This document shows, piece after piece, positions 1 to 7,072 of a stretch of DNA of 17,325 nucleotides (positions are counted from its first letter, which is position 1; the number at the start of each line of letters is the position of its first letter). The position numbers were made by a program, and so were the translations under genes. The stretch is from contig JAEYNI010000051.1 in assembly GCA_023412635.1 (NCBI GenBank), forward strand, positions 1 to 17,325, written 5' to 3'. This DNA is from Bacillota bacterium (lineage in GTDB: Bacteria; Bacillota; Clostridia; Acetivibrionales; DSM-1351). The notes beneath the pieces were generated by a model. That model did no database searches. It was given only the letters and a program-made list of their open reading frames with translations, and was not told the origin of the DNA.

Positions 1-2500
1 CCTGTACCGTTACGTACTGTACTTTTTCGGTCTCGTTATTGTTTTTATCTACCGCTGTCCAGGTTACTTTTGTGGTTCCTATCTGGAATAGCTTTGGCGC
101 ATCATTTGAAACAGTGACCTCGAAGATATCGCTGTATACAGGTGTGCCCAGGTCTACAATGGTTCCCTCGGCTGCTGTAGCCTCCACTGTTTTGTCCGCA
201 GGCGCTGTAAGTTCTGGAGGTATTGTATCAACAATTGTTACTTTCTGAGTACATTCGCTTTTATTATCATTCACATCAATTGCTGACCAGGTTACGGTAG
301 TTATTCCTAATGGAAAAACCCCCGGAGCATTACTCCAAATCTTTTTGATATCAAAGATGTCAGTTGCACTGGCCTGACCTATGTCAACAACCTCTGTTAT
401 AACTGCCTTAGCTTCTACTGTCACATCCTTAGGCGGTGCTATTTCCGGAGGAGTCTTGTCGGTTACGGTAATTTCCTGAGTACCGGTAGTAAAATTACCG
501 TTTGCATCTGTTGCTGTCCAGGTTACAATTGTTCTTCCAAGAGGATAATCTCCTGTACCGTTACTTATTACGTTGACTTTAAATATATCTTCAGCGGTAG
601 CCTGCCCTATATCCACAGGAGTTCTCCTTGCAGTAGCCTCTACTGATATATTTCTAGGCACCTTAAGTACCGGAGCGGTTTTATCGGTCACGGTTACCTT
701 TTGTATACCCGAACTGGAATTTCCGTTTGCATCCGTTGCTGTCCATTTTACATCAGTAGTGCCTACATCAAAGCCTTCTTTTGGTGCATTGTTTGTAACT
801 GTAACCGCGAAAATATCCGCCGCCTCTGCATTTAGCAATTTCACAGGAGTTTTTTCAGCTGTGGCCTCAACAGTTATGTCTGGCGGAACACTAATCACCG
901 GAGCAGTTGTATCAACAACTGTAATTATTTGAGTCCGGGTATCTTCGTTCTTACTCTCATCCTTTGCGGTCCAGGTAACTACAGTTGTCCCAAGGGGATA
1001 TTGTTTCAGGTCATTATTGGCTATTAATACATCAAATATATCAGTCGCTGAAGCAATTCCTATATCAATAGGAGTTAATATTGCTGTAGCCTCAACTCTT
1101 TTGTCCTCAGGCTCATTTAGCACAGGTTTGGTTGTATCAACGACCTTTATATTCTGAATACCCTCTGTTTTGTTGCCATGTTTATCTATAACTTCCCACT
1201 TAACAGGGGTATCACCTAATTGAAAGCCCTCTTTGGGTGCATTATTTTTCAGCTCATAAGAAAATATTTCTGTTACCACAGGTACTCCAATATCTACCGG
1301 TGTTTTTCGCCCGGTAGCCTCTATGGTTAAATCCTTTGGTAGTGTAACTAATGGTATTGTAGTATCCCGGACATAAATATGCTGGTCACAGGTTGCTGAA
1401 TTACCGTTTACATCTGTAAAGGTCCAGGTGATTACCGTGTGCCCTACAGGGAACATATTATCCGTTGGGCCTGTCCGGGAATAATTTGTATCAAAAATGT
1501 CATATACAGAAGGCAGTTCTACCGGTACATAGGTTAATTCTCCGGTTGCTTCAACTGTTATATCAGAAGGTTTGGTTATTACAGGTTTTGTTTTATCTGT
1601 AATTGTTATTCTTTGTATTTTCTCTTCCACATTTTTATTTTCATCAACAGCTGTCCATTTTACTTCGGTTGTCCCTACCTCAAATAGTCCTGGAGCATTA
1701 TTGGTAACGGTTATATCAAATATATCCGTCGCCTTGGCCTCACCGATATTTATTTTGACGCTTTTGCTTGGTGCTTCCATAGTGATGTCCTCAGGAATTG
1801 TAAGCTGAGGCTTGGTGGTATCCTGAACCTTTATCTGCTGAACGTATTCAGAAATATTATTATTTTCATCAGTTGCTTTCCAGGTAACATAGGTTGTGCC
1901 TATGGGATAATCGGGAAGACCATTGTTGGTTGTGGTTACCTTGAAAATATCTGTGGCTGAAGGTGTGACTAAATCCACATGTGTTCTTCTTCCTGTAGCT
2001 TCAATCGTAATATCCTCAGAAGGTGTCAGTACCGGTGCAGTTGAGTCTATTACCGTTACCTTCTGAACGGTTGAGACTTCATTGTTATTTGCATCCTCTG
2101 CGGTCCAGGTTACATAGGTTTCACCCAACTTGTACTTATCCGGAGCATCACTTGTTATTGTCACATCAAAAATGTCGGTTGCAGTAGCCTGTTCAAGCTT
2201 TACAGGAGTCTCGACGGCTGTTGCCTCAACCACAATGTCGTTCTGTACTCTAAGAACAGGCTTTGTTTTATCTGTAACAGTGATGTTCTGTACTACCTGA
2301 GATACAAAGCCCACAGAGTCGGTAGCCTTCCATATGACTTTTGTAGTTCCCACAGGATAACCATCTTCAGGAGCATTATTCTCCAAAGTCCGTTTACTTA
2401 TGTCAGTTACCGTAGCTTTACCAATATCTACAGGTGTCTTAACTGCTGTAGCTTCCACCGTAATATCCTTAGGAGGAGTTACAACAGGCAGGCTTTTGTC
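1..2500 (-). repeat. Array of at least eleven HYR-type repeats, about 226 bp each
   Basis: Modules begin near 2500, 2271, 2050, 1825, 1601, 1370, 1142, 917, 689, 462 and 232, giving a regular period of about 226 bp (75 residues). Each follows the plan [D-x-T-x-P]-x(4-6)-[DITVEAT]-x-[TPVDIG]-x(4)-[ATDIF]-x(5-7)-[NNAP]-x(3-5)-[VGTT-x-V-x-W-T-A-x-D-x-N-x-N]-x(6)-[Q-x-I-T-V]. The eleventh runs into the window edge. Copies have diverged widely in DNA sequence, so this is an old protein-level duplication rather than a recent tandem expansion. Confidence 0.88.
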
Positions 2501-3838
2501 GAGCTTAACCACCACGTTTTCCACGGAACTTGATTTATTTGCATTATCTATGGCCCAATAGTAAATAGTGGTTACTGCTTCAGTATTAAAGAATATTGAT
2601 GTAGTATCGTTATTTATGATTTTTTCCTCTCCCGTTTCACCTACTTTGAAATGGATCTCTTTAACACCGGAGAACACATCTTGTGCTGAAAGAGTAAGGG
2701 TTACTTCATATTTATTCCATCCGTTTTCATTTTTTTCAGGACTTAGAGTGCTTGTTATTGTAGGAACCGATTTGTCTATTTTTACAACAAATGATTTTGC
2801 CTGCTCTTCATTACCGGCATTATCTACAGACCAATAAGTTATCGCACTTGTTCCTTCAATATCAATATCCACCAAAGCATTCTGTCCCTCAAGCTTTATT
2901 GGCGTTCCGTCACCGACCTTGTAAAACATTGCCTTGACTCCTGAAAGATTGTCTGTTGACTCAAATCTAACAGTAACCTTATTGTCATACCATCCGCCGG
3001 ATTTGGGTTTTGAATATGAAGCTGTCGTTACCGGCTTGCTTTTGTCAATGCATATGGGACCAAAGGTTATACTTGCTGAGTTGTCAGAACTGTCAACTGC
3101 CGTACCGGTAGAAGACTGGTTAGCTCCTTCTTCGGTAAATGTCTGCTCAGGGGTACAGGACTTTATTGTTGACAGGGTATCTGTGGCGCTATATGACACA
3201 GATACCGAATGGTTTGTCCAGGTTCCGGCAACATAATCAGCGCCCGTATCCTCCTTAGCATTAAAAGAGATAAAAGGCGGTGTTTTATCTACGATATTTG
3301 AATTGTATGTTCCAACTTCTATGCTAAATGTAACAGAAGTGCCTCCGGGAATACTTGCCTTAACCTGTAAGGCTTGAACCAATCCCGGATAAAGTGAGTA
3401 AACCTGGTATCCTTCACCCAAGTAATTTGAATTAGTATTAGCTGCGGATGCCATACCGTTGGTATTGGTTGTAACTGTTATGCTTCTGCTGTTATAACCC
3501 CTCATAAGTGAAGTTATCATGTCATTCGCAGAAACTTCAAAGGTTACCGAAACACCGGCAACCGGTTTGCCGGAGGTATCTTTTACAACTACTGTCTGCG
3601 GCAGCATGAAGCCTCGACCTCCAGGTGCTGAAGTGGTTGGCTGCGCTAATTTCATTTGTTGGCGTAGCGGCGAAACCGCATAAAGTGTTTCTCCTGCCTC
3701 TCCGGCGGAATAGGCTTCATTCACATTAGGGATTACTACCAAAGATATTAATAGAATTATCATCCAGCAGCATACCCATTTAAATTGTTTACCCGTGTAT
3801 CTAGCAAAAGCTATAAAAGGTTTCTTCAAATGTTTCAT
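1..3838 (-). CDS. Giant secreted surface protein with Ig-like and HYR repeats (3' end beyond window)
   Basis: The frame is open from the left edge to ATG at 3838 (1279 codons seen, no stop), so the protein is larger than about 1280 residues. I chose this ATG because GGAGG (3846-3850) lies 7 nt upstream; an in-frame ATG at 3844 is only 1 nt from GGAGG. Residues 1-45 form a long signal peptide: basic KHLKKPF, then hydrophobic WMIILLISLVVI, with possible cleavage after AYSA. Residues about 78-178 resemble an invasin/Big_1-type Ig domain (VVVKDTSGKPVAGVSVTFEV). Residues about 180-447 hold three Ig-like modules of the 'IDKS.P..T' type, two with SGVK (residues ~264-447) and a YWS/YWA-D-A/N-N ending. 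From about residue 448 come eleven HYR-type repeats. HYR repeats are known extracellular adhesion or stalk modules. No catalytic domain or anchor is visible; either could lie in the missing C-terminus. It is divergent from the sigma/lysis cassette. Sure about a secreted repeat protein, unsure of its role. Confidence 0.9.
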   Translation of the reverse strand, partial: MKHLKKPFIAFARYTGKQFKWVCCWMIILLISLVVIPNVNEAYSAGEAGETLYAVSPLRQQMKLAQPTTSAPGGRGFMLPQTVVVKDTSGKPVAGVSVTFEVSANDMITSLMRGYNSRSITVTTNTNGMASAANTNSNYLGEGYQVYSLYPGLVQALQVKASIPGGTSVTFSIEVGTYNSNIVDKTPPFISFNAKEDTGADYVAGTWTNHSVSVSYSATDTLSTIKSCTPEQTFTEEGANQSSTGTAVDSSDNSASITFGPICIDKSKPVTTASYSKPKSGGWYDNKVTVRFESTDNLSGVKAMFYKVGDGTPIKLEGQNALVDIDIEGTSAITYWSVDNAGNEEQAKSFVVKIDKSVPTITSTLSPEKNENGWNKYEVTLTLSAQDVFSGVKEIHFKVGETGEEKIINNDTTSIFFNTEAVTTIYYWAIDNANKSSSVENVVVKLDKSLPVVTPPKDITVEATAVKTPVDIGKATVTDISKRTLENNAPEDGYPVGTTKVIWKATDSVGFVSQVVQNITVTDKTKPVLRVQNDIVVEATAVETPVKLEQATATDIFDVTITSDAPDKYKLGETYVTWTAEDANNNEVSTVQKVTVIDSTAPVLTPSEDITIEATGRRTHVDLVTPSATDIFKVTTTNNGLPDYPIGTTYVTWKATDENNNISEYVQQIKVQDTTKPQLTIPEDITMEAPSKSVKINIGEAKATDIFDITVTNNAPGLFEVGTTEVKWTAVDENKNVEEKIQRITITDKTKPVITKPSDITVEATGELTYVPVELPSVYDIFDTNYSRTGPTDNMFPVGHTVITWTFTDVNGNSATCDQHIYVRDTTIPLVTLPKDLTIEATGRKTPVDIGVPVVTEIFSYELKNNAPKEGFQLGDTPVKWEVIDKHGNKTEGIQNIKVVDTTKPVLNEPEDKRVEATAILTPIDIGIASATDIFDVLIANNDLKQYPLGTTVVTWTAKDESKNEDTRTQIITVVDTTAPVISVPPDITVEATAEKTPVKLLNAEAADIFAVTVTNNAPKEGFDVGTTDVKWTATDANGNSSSGIQKVTVTDKTAPVLKVPRNISVEATARRTPVDIGQATAEDIFKVNVISNGTGDYPLGRTIVTWTATDANGNFTTGTQEITVTDKTPPEIAPPKDVTVEAKAVITEVVDIGQASATDIFDIKKIWSNAPGVFPLGITTVTWSAIDVNDNKSECTQKVTIVDTIPPELTAPADKTVEATAAEGTIVDLGTPVYSDIFEVTVSNDAPKLFQIGTTKVTWTAVDKNNNETEKVQYVTVQ

Positions 3839-3845
3839 TTGCATT

Positions 3846-3870
3846 CCTCCAATAAATCCATAGGTTTATT
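3846..3870 (-). promoter_or_regulatory. Hairpin abutting the surface-protein ribosome binding site
   Basis: On the minus strand AATAAACC-TAT-GGATTTATT (3851-3870) can pair as an eight-base-pair stem with one bulged base and a 3-nt loop. It is followed immediately by GGAGG (3846-3850). The stem is AT-rich and weak, but its position against the SD suggests possible control of translation initiation. Confidence 0.3.
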
Positions 3871-3890
3871 TGTTGCTATACGACAAGATT

Positions 3891-3929
3891 TTAAAATGCT
3901 ACATGCTGAAATTTTGCATGTAACGACAA
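3891..3929 (-). CDS. Possible 12-residue leader peptide in the surface-protein 5' UTR
   Basis: On the minus strand a full Shine-Dalgarno AAGGAGG (3935-3941) sits 5 nt before TTG at 3929, which opens a short frame, MSLHAKFQHVAF, ending in TAA at 3891. An inverted repeat, TACATGC/GCATGTA (3900-3906 and 3916-3922, 9-nt loop), lies inside it. The SD is stronger than chance would suggest and no longer frame uses it. It may be a translated leader coupled to the surface gene 50 nt downstream, or an unused site. The TTG start and short length make it uncertain. Confidence 0.25.
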   Translation of the reverse strand: MSLHAKFQHVAF

Positions 3930-4158
3930 TGAAACCTCCTTCTTATATAACAGGAATTATTGGAAGAGAAATTACAACTAAAAAATATTATACATATTAT
4001 ACATATTTTGTATTTTATTTAAAAATATGGTTGTTATATGGGCAAAAAGTATTACTATAATAGTAAAATGACTTATTGAGTAAATTACATTTTTTTACAG
4101 TTTGATTCTAATCCTAAGTTTATATGAATCCCTAAAATTTCAGCGAACGGAGGTTTTT

Positions 4159-4515
4159 ATGCAAACTAACGACAGTATCTCGGTAGAAAACTACAGAAAA
4201 TTACTGAGAAGAGCAGCATGGAGATTGCAATACAAGGCTCGTATGCAACAGTCAAAAGAATGTTATCTTCTTTTTGATAACCAGTTGCACGACAGCGGTT
4301 TTGAGACAGAAATATTGTCTAGTGTTTATATTAAGGAATTGCTGAATTCCATACCGTGGGAGAAGTGTAGGTACATAATCCGTAAAACAGTTATTGACGG
4401 TGTGACAGAACAGGAAGTTGCACGTGAGCTTAACATGACTCAACAGGGGGTGAATAAATGGAAAAAGAAAGGATTGGAATTATTACGGCAAACCCTGACA
4501 GATTCCTTCAAATAG
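4159..4515 (+). CDS. Sigma-70 region 4-like protein (SigO-like half of a split sigma factor)
   Basis: 118 residues. Start ATG 4159 is set by GGAGG (4149-4153) with 5-nt spacing. The C-terminal third (residues about 61-112, LLNSIPWEKCRYIIRK...VTEQEVARELNMTQQGVNKW) is a sigma-70 region 4 helix-turn-helix, the part that reads the -35 element. The N-terminal 60 residues are basic then amphipathic and do not show a clear region 2 core. A sigma factor without region 2 would need a partner, and the next gene, which overlaps this one by 58 bp, looks like one. In the known SigO/RsoA pair of B. subtilis, promoter recognition and core-polymerase binding functions are split between two small proteins. 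It probably controls the following lysis-type genes. Alternatively it is a phage late-gene activator of the same fold. Confidence 0.75.
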   Translation: MQTNDSISVENYRKLLRRAAWRLQYKARMQQSKECYLLFDNQLHDSGFETEILSSVYIKELLNSIPWEKCRYIIRKTVIDGVTEQEVARELNMTQQGVNKWKKKGLELLRQTLTDSFK

Positions 4516-4685
4516 TAAGACAGGCTCAGCAGGGAGACAAAGTGTCAATGAATGAAATAATAAACCTATTTTCTGATGACATTGAATTTTTGGCTAAATA
4601 TATAATGCTGCCCAGAGAAGATGCTATTCAGTCGCTTAAAGTTGAACTTATAAATATAGTTTATGAGGATATGATCTGTAATTAA
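4458..4685 (+). CDS. Small sigma region 2-like / RsoA-type helix-turn-helix partner protein
   Basis: 75 residues. ATG 4458 lies inside the upstream gene (58-bp overlap in another frame) and has its own site AGGGGGTGA (4445-4453) 4 nt before it, so translation is probably coupled. The segment from residue 18 to 68 (QIVRQAQQGDKVSMNEIINLF, then PREDAIQSLKVELINIVY) follows the pattern of the first half of sigma region 2 and of the clostridial 'helix-turn-helix domain' family to which RsoA-like proteins belong: 'A..GD..A..EII..F' followed by 'EDA.Q...VELI'. By analogy it would supply the polymerase-binding half for the region 4 protein. That pairing rests on gene order, overlap and fold pattern, not on close sequence identity. 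Confidence 0.65.
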   Translation: MEKERIGIITANPDRFLQIVRQAQQGDKVSMNEIINLFSDDIEFLAKYIMLPREDAIQSLKVELINIVYEDMICN

Positions 4686-4841
4686 TTTTTCAGAAGATTG
4701 TACTACAGCCACCAAGGATTACTTATGGGTATAGGTAGTCTTTTTTATAACGCATTTGAAGAAAACCGAAGTAATATGAAATCTATAGAGGTGGGGGACA
4801 TTTATTGCATCGTTATATCTGTCATGAAAGAAGGGGTGCAG

Positions 4842-5150
4842 GTGGAAACAAATATATTGATTACTTGCGTAGCGGCAGTTTGTGGAATAGTTTTCGGGTA
4901 TCTTACCCTGCAGGCAAGAGTTAAGGGGGAATCAAAGCAAAGCGGAATCGAGGTCGGTCAACTAAAAGCTGATATCGAATATATTAAACGCAGCAGCGAC
5001 ACAACTCTGCTTGAATTAAGATGCTTGAACAAAACTGTAAATAATCATGCAGACAGGCTGGCAAGAGTTGAAGAAAGCACCAAACAGGCTCATCTTAGAA
5101 TTAATGAGCTTCGAGAGGAGTTGGGGAAAGATGTGCCATGTAAGATTTAA
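4842..5150 (+). CDS. Small membrane-anchored coiled-coil protein of the lysis cassette
   Basis: 102 residues from GTG 4842, preceded by AAGGGG (4831-4836). One membrane helix is visible at residues 5-25 (ILITCVAAVCGIVFGYLTL). It is followed by a long charged amphipathic stretch (about 38-95) with heptad-like leucine/isoleucine spacing, consistent with a coiled coil. Size and position just before an endolysin recall XhlA/hemolysin-type accessory proteins of lysis modules. Those usually carry the coiled coil first and the membrane helix last, so the topology here is reversed. The frame is open upstream: ATG 4725 with AAGGA 7 nt before it would add 39 residues that do not look like a signal. The endolysin start overlaps its last 20 bases. 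Function is inferred from context only. Confidence 0.7.
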   Translation: METNILITCVAAVCGIVFGYLTLQARVKGESKQSGIEVGQLKADIEYIKRSSDTTLLELRCLNKTVNNHADRLARVEESTKQAHLRINELREELGKDVPCKI

Positions 5151-5841
5151 GTATCCGGAGCAGTCCTGTGTCTATCCGGAATTACTTTCAGCAATAAATC
5201 AGGTATGCAGGGATTTTGGCAAAGATGCTCTATGTACTGCAGGCTTCCGTACACTTGAATGTCAGAAAGCCACTGCGAAATTAGTATTGCAAAAATATAA
5301 AGGCAGCTACCAGTTAAATGACGGTTCGGTTTATATAGGTAACGGCAACAATAGAAAATGCCTTGCTTCTGCTTATGGAAAATCAAATCACTGTTTTGGT
5401 CTGGCTATGGACATGGATGGTTGGTTTGAGGAATTAACCAATGACAAGCTAAAGAAGTATGGCCTTGTTAAGCCACTGGAATACGAGCCCTGGCATGTTC
5501 AGCTGATTGAACTAACAGGCATAGGAGAAAGCCGTAAAATCGTCATAAGAGAAAGTATCCTTAAAGGAGTGAATAATGCTTTGAATATCAAGGAATTTCA
5601 AGCCATGACATCCCTGGAGGCCGACGGTATCCCCGGTCCTAAAACACAAAAAAAGGCAAAAGAAGTTCTACAGGTATGTCAAGAGATTTTAGGCAACAAT
5701 TTCACAAGTCCCAAGGAAGTAATTGTTGCAACACAGAGTAATCCCGAACTGTGGATATCCAGACTTAACGAAATCAAATATTTTGATAATTTTATTTTAA
5801 ATATCGTGAATAGAATGGGAGGCAGAAATAATGAAGGATAA
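5131..5841 (+). CDS. Endolysin: M15 (VanY/CwlK-like) peptidase with peptidoglycan-binding domain
   Basis: 236 residues from ATG 5131, with GAGGAG at 5115-5120; the frame is open further upstream but overlaps the previous gene. Residues about 10-130 are a zinc peptidase M15 domain: TAGFRT at 36-41, the S-x-H-x-x-G-x-A-x-D motif at 85-94 (zinc ligands H87 and D94) and EPWH at 119-122 (H122). Residues about 175-200 (NIKEFQAMTSLEADGIPGPKT) are a PG_binding_1 motif. The enzyme should cut peptide stems or crosslinks of peptidoglycan; L-Ala-D-Glu or D-Ala-D-Ala specificity cannot be told from sequence. There is no signal peptide, so it depends on a holin or lysis to reach the wall, as in phage endolysins. 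The last 11 bases overlap the holin-like gene. Confidence 0.88.
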   Translation: MCHVRFKYPEQSCVYPELLSAINQVCRDFGKDALCTAGFRTLECQKATAKLVLQKYKGSYQLNDGSVYIGNGNNRKCLASAYGKSNHCFGLAMDMDGWFEELTNDKLKKYGLVKPLEYEPWHVQLIELTGIGESRKIVIRESILKGVNNALNIKEFQAMTSLEADGIPGPKTQKKAKEVLQVCQEILGNNFTSPKEVIVATQSNPELWISRLNEIKYFDNFILNIVNRMGGRNNEG

Positions 5842-6019
5842 AATTAAGAATTTAATCAATGTTAAAAGCATTGTAACACTTGCTTTGGTTTTTACACTGG
5901 TTGTAATTGTCCTTTCGGGGAAAAAAATAGACTCGGACATCTTCCTGCTTTTCTCTAATAGTACTACAATGATTGTTACTTATTTTTTTACAAAGAAAAC
6001 AACTGATGAAAATAAATAG
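5831..6019 (+). CDS. Two-TM holin-like membrane protein
   Basis: 62 residues from ATG 5831, with GGGAGG (5818-5823) 7 nt upstream and inside the endolysin gene. Two hydrophobic segments at about 14-30 (IVTLALVFTLVVIVLSG) and 37-54 (IFLLFSNSTTMIVTYFF) flank a short polar loop, and both ends are charged (MKDKIKN, KKTTDENK). This matches small clostridial phage holins, which often begin with a similar 'NLINVKSIVTL' stretch. It would form the membrane lesion that lets the leaderless endolysin out. It is the last gene of the cassette, just before the terminator. Confidence 0.72.
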   Translation: MKDKIKNLINVKSIVTLALVFTLVVIVLSGKKIDSDIFLLFSNSTTMIVTYFFTKKTTDENK

Positions 6020-6035
6020 CTGTTTCATCAGGCTG

Positions 6036-6070
6036 AATATACCGGTACTGGCGTACCGGTATATTTTTAT
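6036..6070 (+). terminator. Strong rho-independent terminator of the sigma/lysis cassette
   Basis: A perfect 13-bp stem AATATACCGGTAC (6036-6048) / GTACCGGTATATT (6053-6065) with loop TGGC is followed by a T-rich run (6064-6068). The T run is only on the plus-strand side, so it ends the cassette rather than msrAB. A second hairpin just upstream, CTGATGAAA/TTTCATCAG (6003-6011 and 6023-6031), overlaps the last codons of the holin-like gene. Confidence 0.88.
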
Positions 6071-6091
6071 TACTCATAACTGTACGGCGTT

Positions 6092-7072
6092 CTACTTAAC
6101 CATTGATACGTATTCTCCGTAGCCTTTTTCGTCCATCTCTTCAACAGGAATAAACTTTAAAGCCGCACTATTGATACAATATCTCAAGCCTCCCTTATCT
6201 ATAGGGCCGTCTTCAAATACATGTCCAAGATGGCTACCGCCTATTCTGCTTGTAACCTCAGTTCTGGACATGCCATAGCTCTTGTCTTCATGATATTCTA
6301 TAACATCGTCATCTATAGGTCTTGTAAAACTGGGCCAGCCGCAGCCTGACTCGAATTTGTCGGTGGACACGAATAACGGTTCTCCTGTTACAATATCCAC
6401 ATATATTCCTTTCTTTCTGTTATCCCAGAACTCATTTTCATAGGGTGCTTCGGTAGCTTTGTTCTGAGTAACCTCGTACTGTTCGCGGGTTAATTCCTGC
6501 TTTATAACCTCATTATCTGCCTTTGAGTATTTTTCCTTATCAACCCTTACACCGGCTTGTTTTTTAAGCCTGTTTATCAACTCAAAATCAATGTGGCAGT
6601 ATCCGTTCGGGTTCTTATCAAGGTAAGCCTGATGATATTCTTCAGCTTTAAAGAAGTTTTCCAGTGGTAAAACCTCCGTTCTGATTTTAAAAGAATAGTC
6701 TTTTTGTTTTCCGTTAACATATGCCTCGATAATTCTTTTATCAGCGAGATTTTTATAATATATACCGGTTCTGTACTGGGTTCCTATATCATGTCCCTGC
6801 CTGTTTAAAAGTGTAGGGTCTATAATTTGGAAAAAATACTCGAGGAGGCTTTTTAGAGGAATACGGTGTGGATTATATTTTATATATACCGCTTCAGCGT
6901 GTCCGGTATCCTTGTGGCATACTTCCTCATATGTGGGATTTTCGGTTTTACCGTTTGCGTACCCCACTTCAGTTTGAACAACTCCCGGAACATGCTTCAT
7001 GAAAGCTTCCACTCCCCAAAAGCAGCCGCCTGCCAGCCAAATCTCAGAAAATGTTTTATTTGGATTTATCAT
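6092..7072 (-). CDS. msrAB: Bifunctional peptide methionine sulfoxide reductase MsrA/MsrB
   Basis: 326 residues from ATG 7072 (AAGGA 9 nt upstream). The N-terminal MsrA domain has AGGCFWG with catalytic C17 and reduces Met-S-sulfoxide. The C-terminal MsrB domain (from about residue 190) has SGCGWPSF with a likely resolving cysteine C244 and RYCINSAAL with catalytic C299; it reduces the R-sulfoxide. The zinc CxxC pairs found in many MsrB proteins are absent (GIYVDIVTGEPLF in place of the usual V-C-x-x-C-G), so this is the non-zinc form. There is no signal peptide, so it acts in the cytoplasm. It is a single gene, divergent from the downstream-coordinate phosphodiesterase, and converges on the lysis cassette. 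Confidence 0.96.
   Translation of the reverse strand: MINPNKTFSEIWLAGGCFWGVEAFMKHVPGVVQTEVGYANGKTENPTYEEVCHKDTGHAEAVYIKYNPHRIPLKSLLEYFFQIIDPTLLNRQGHDIGTQYRTGIYYKNLADKRIIEAYVNGKQKDYSFKIRTEVLPLENFFKAEEYHQAYLDKNPNGYCHIDFELINRLKKQAGVRVDKEKYSKADNEVIKQELTREQYEVTQNKATEAPYENEFWDNRKKGIYVDIVTGEPLFVSTDKFESGCGWPSFTRPIDDDVIEYHEDKSYGMSRTEVTSRIGGSHLGHVFEDGPIDKGGLRYCINSAALKFIPVEEMDEKGYGEYVSMVK

Larger units (their letters stand above)
3839..4158. promoter_or_regulatory. Divergent control region between surface-protein gene and sigma/lysis cassette
   Basis: About 320 bp, very AT-rich, with no convincing gene on either strand. A perfect odd palindrome TTACTATAATAGTAA lies at 4052-4066. On the plus strand it contains TATAAT (4056-4061), with TTGTTA at 4031-4036 at a long 19-bp spacing. 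On the minus strand TATTAT overlaps it, with TTTACT 16 bp upstream. The two promoters would therefore share the palindrome, which could be an operator. Imperfect direct repeats of TACATATT occur at about 3990-4010. Promoter assignments are by eye. Confidence 0.4.

Noticed and set aside
1..2500. CRISPR array or tandem DNA repeat
   Set aside because: The period of about 226 bp is an open protein frame with HYR motifs; repeats are diverged in DNA and there are no short identical repeats with unique spacers.
39..3236. Plus-strand open frames inside the surface-protein gene
   Set aside because: They lie opposite the continuous minus-strand repeat frame and give low-complexity Ser/Val/Thr translations recurring with the repeats, as expected for antisense shadows.
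3846..3945. Cyclic-di-GMP (GEMM) or another known riboswitch in the surface-gene leader
   Set aside because: The conserved core sequences of these classes could not be found; only simple hairpins are visible.
3785..4060. 91-residue plus-strand frame across the control region
   Set aside because: It starts opposite the surface-protein signal peptide, has no SD, and its translation follows AT-rich spacer sequence.
4698..4841. N-terminal extension of the coiled-coil membrane protein to TTG 4698
   Set aside because: TTG 4698 has no SD; GTG 4842 has AAGGGG and gives a membrane helix directly at the N-terminus. ATG 4725 remains a weaker alternative.
4159..6065. Calling this region an intact prophage
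   Set aside because: Only lysis-type and regulatory genes are present. No integrase, repressor, packaging, head or tail gene, and no att-like repeats were seen on either side.
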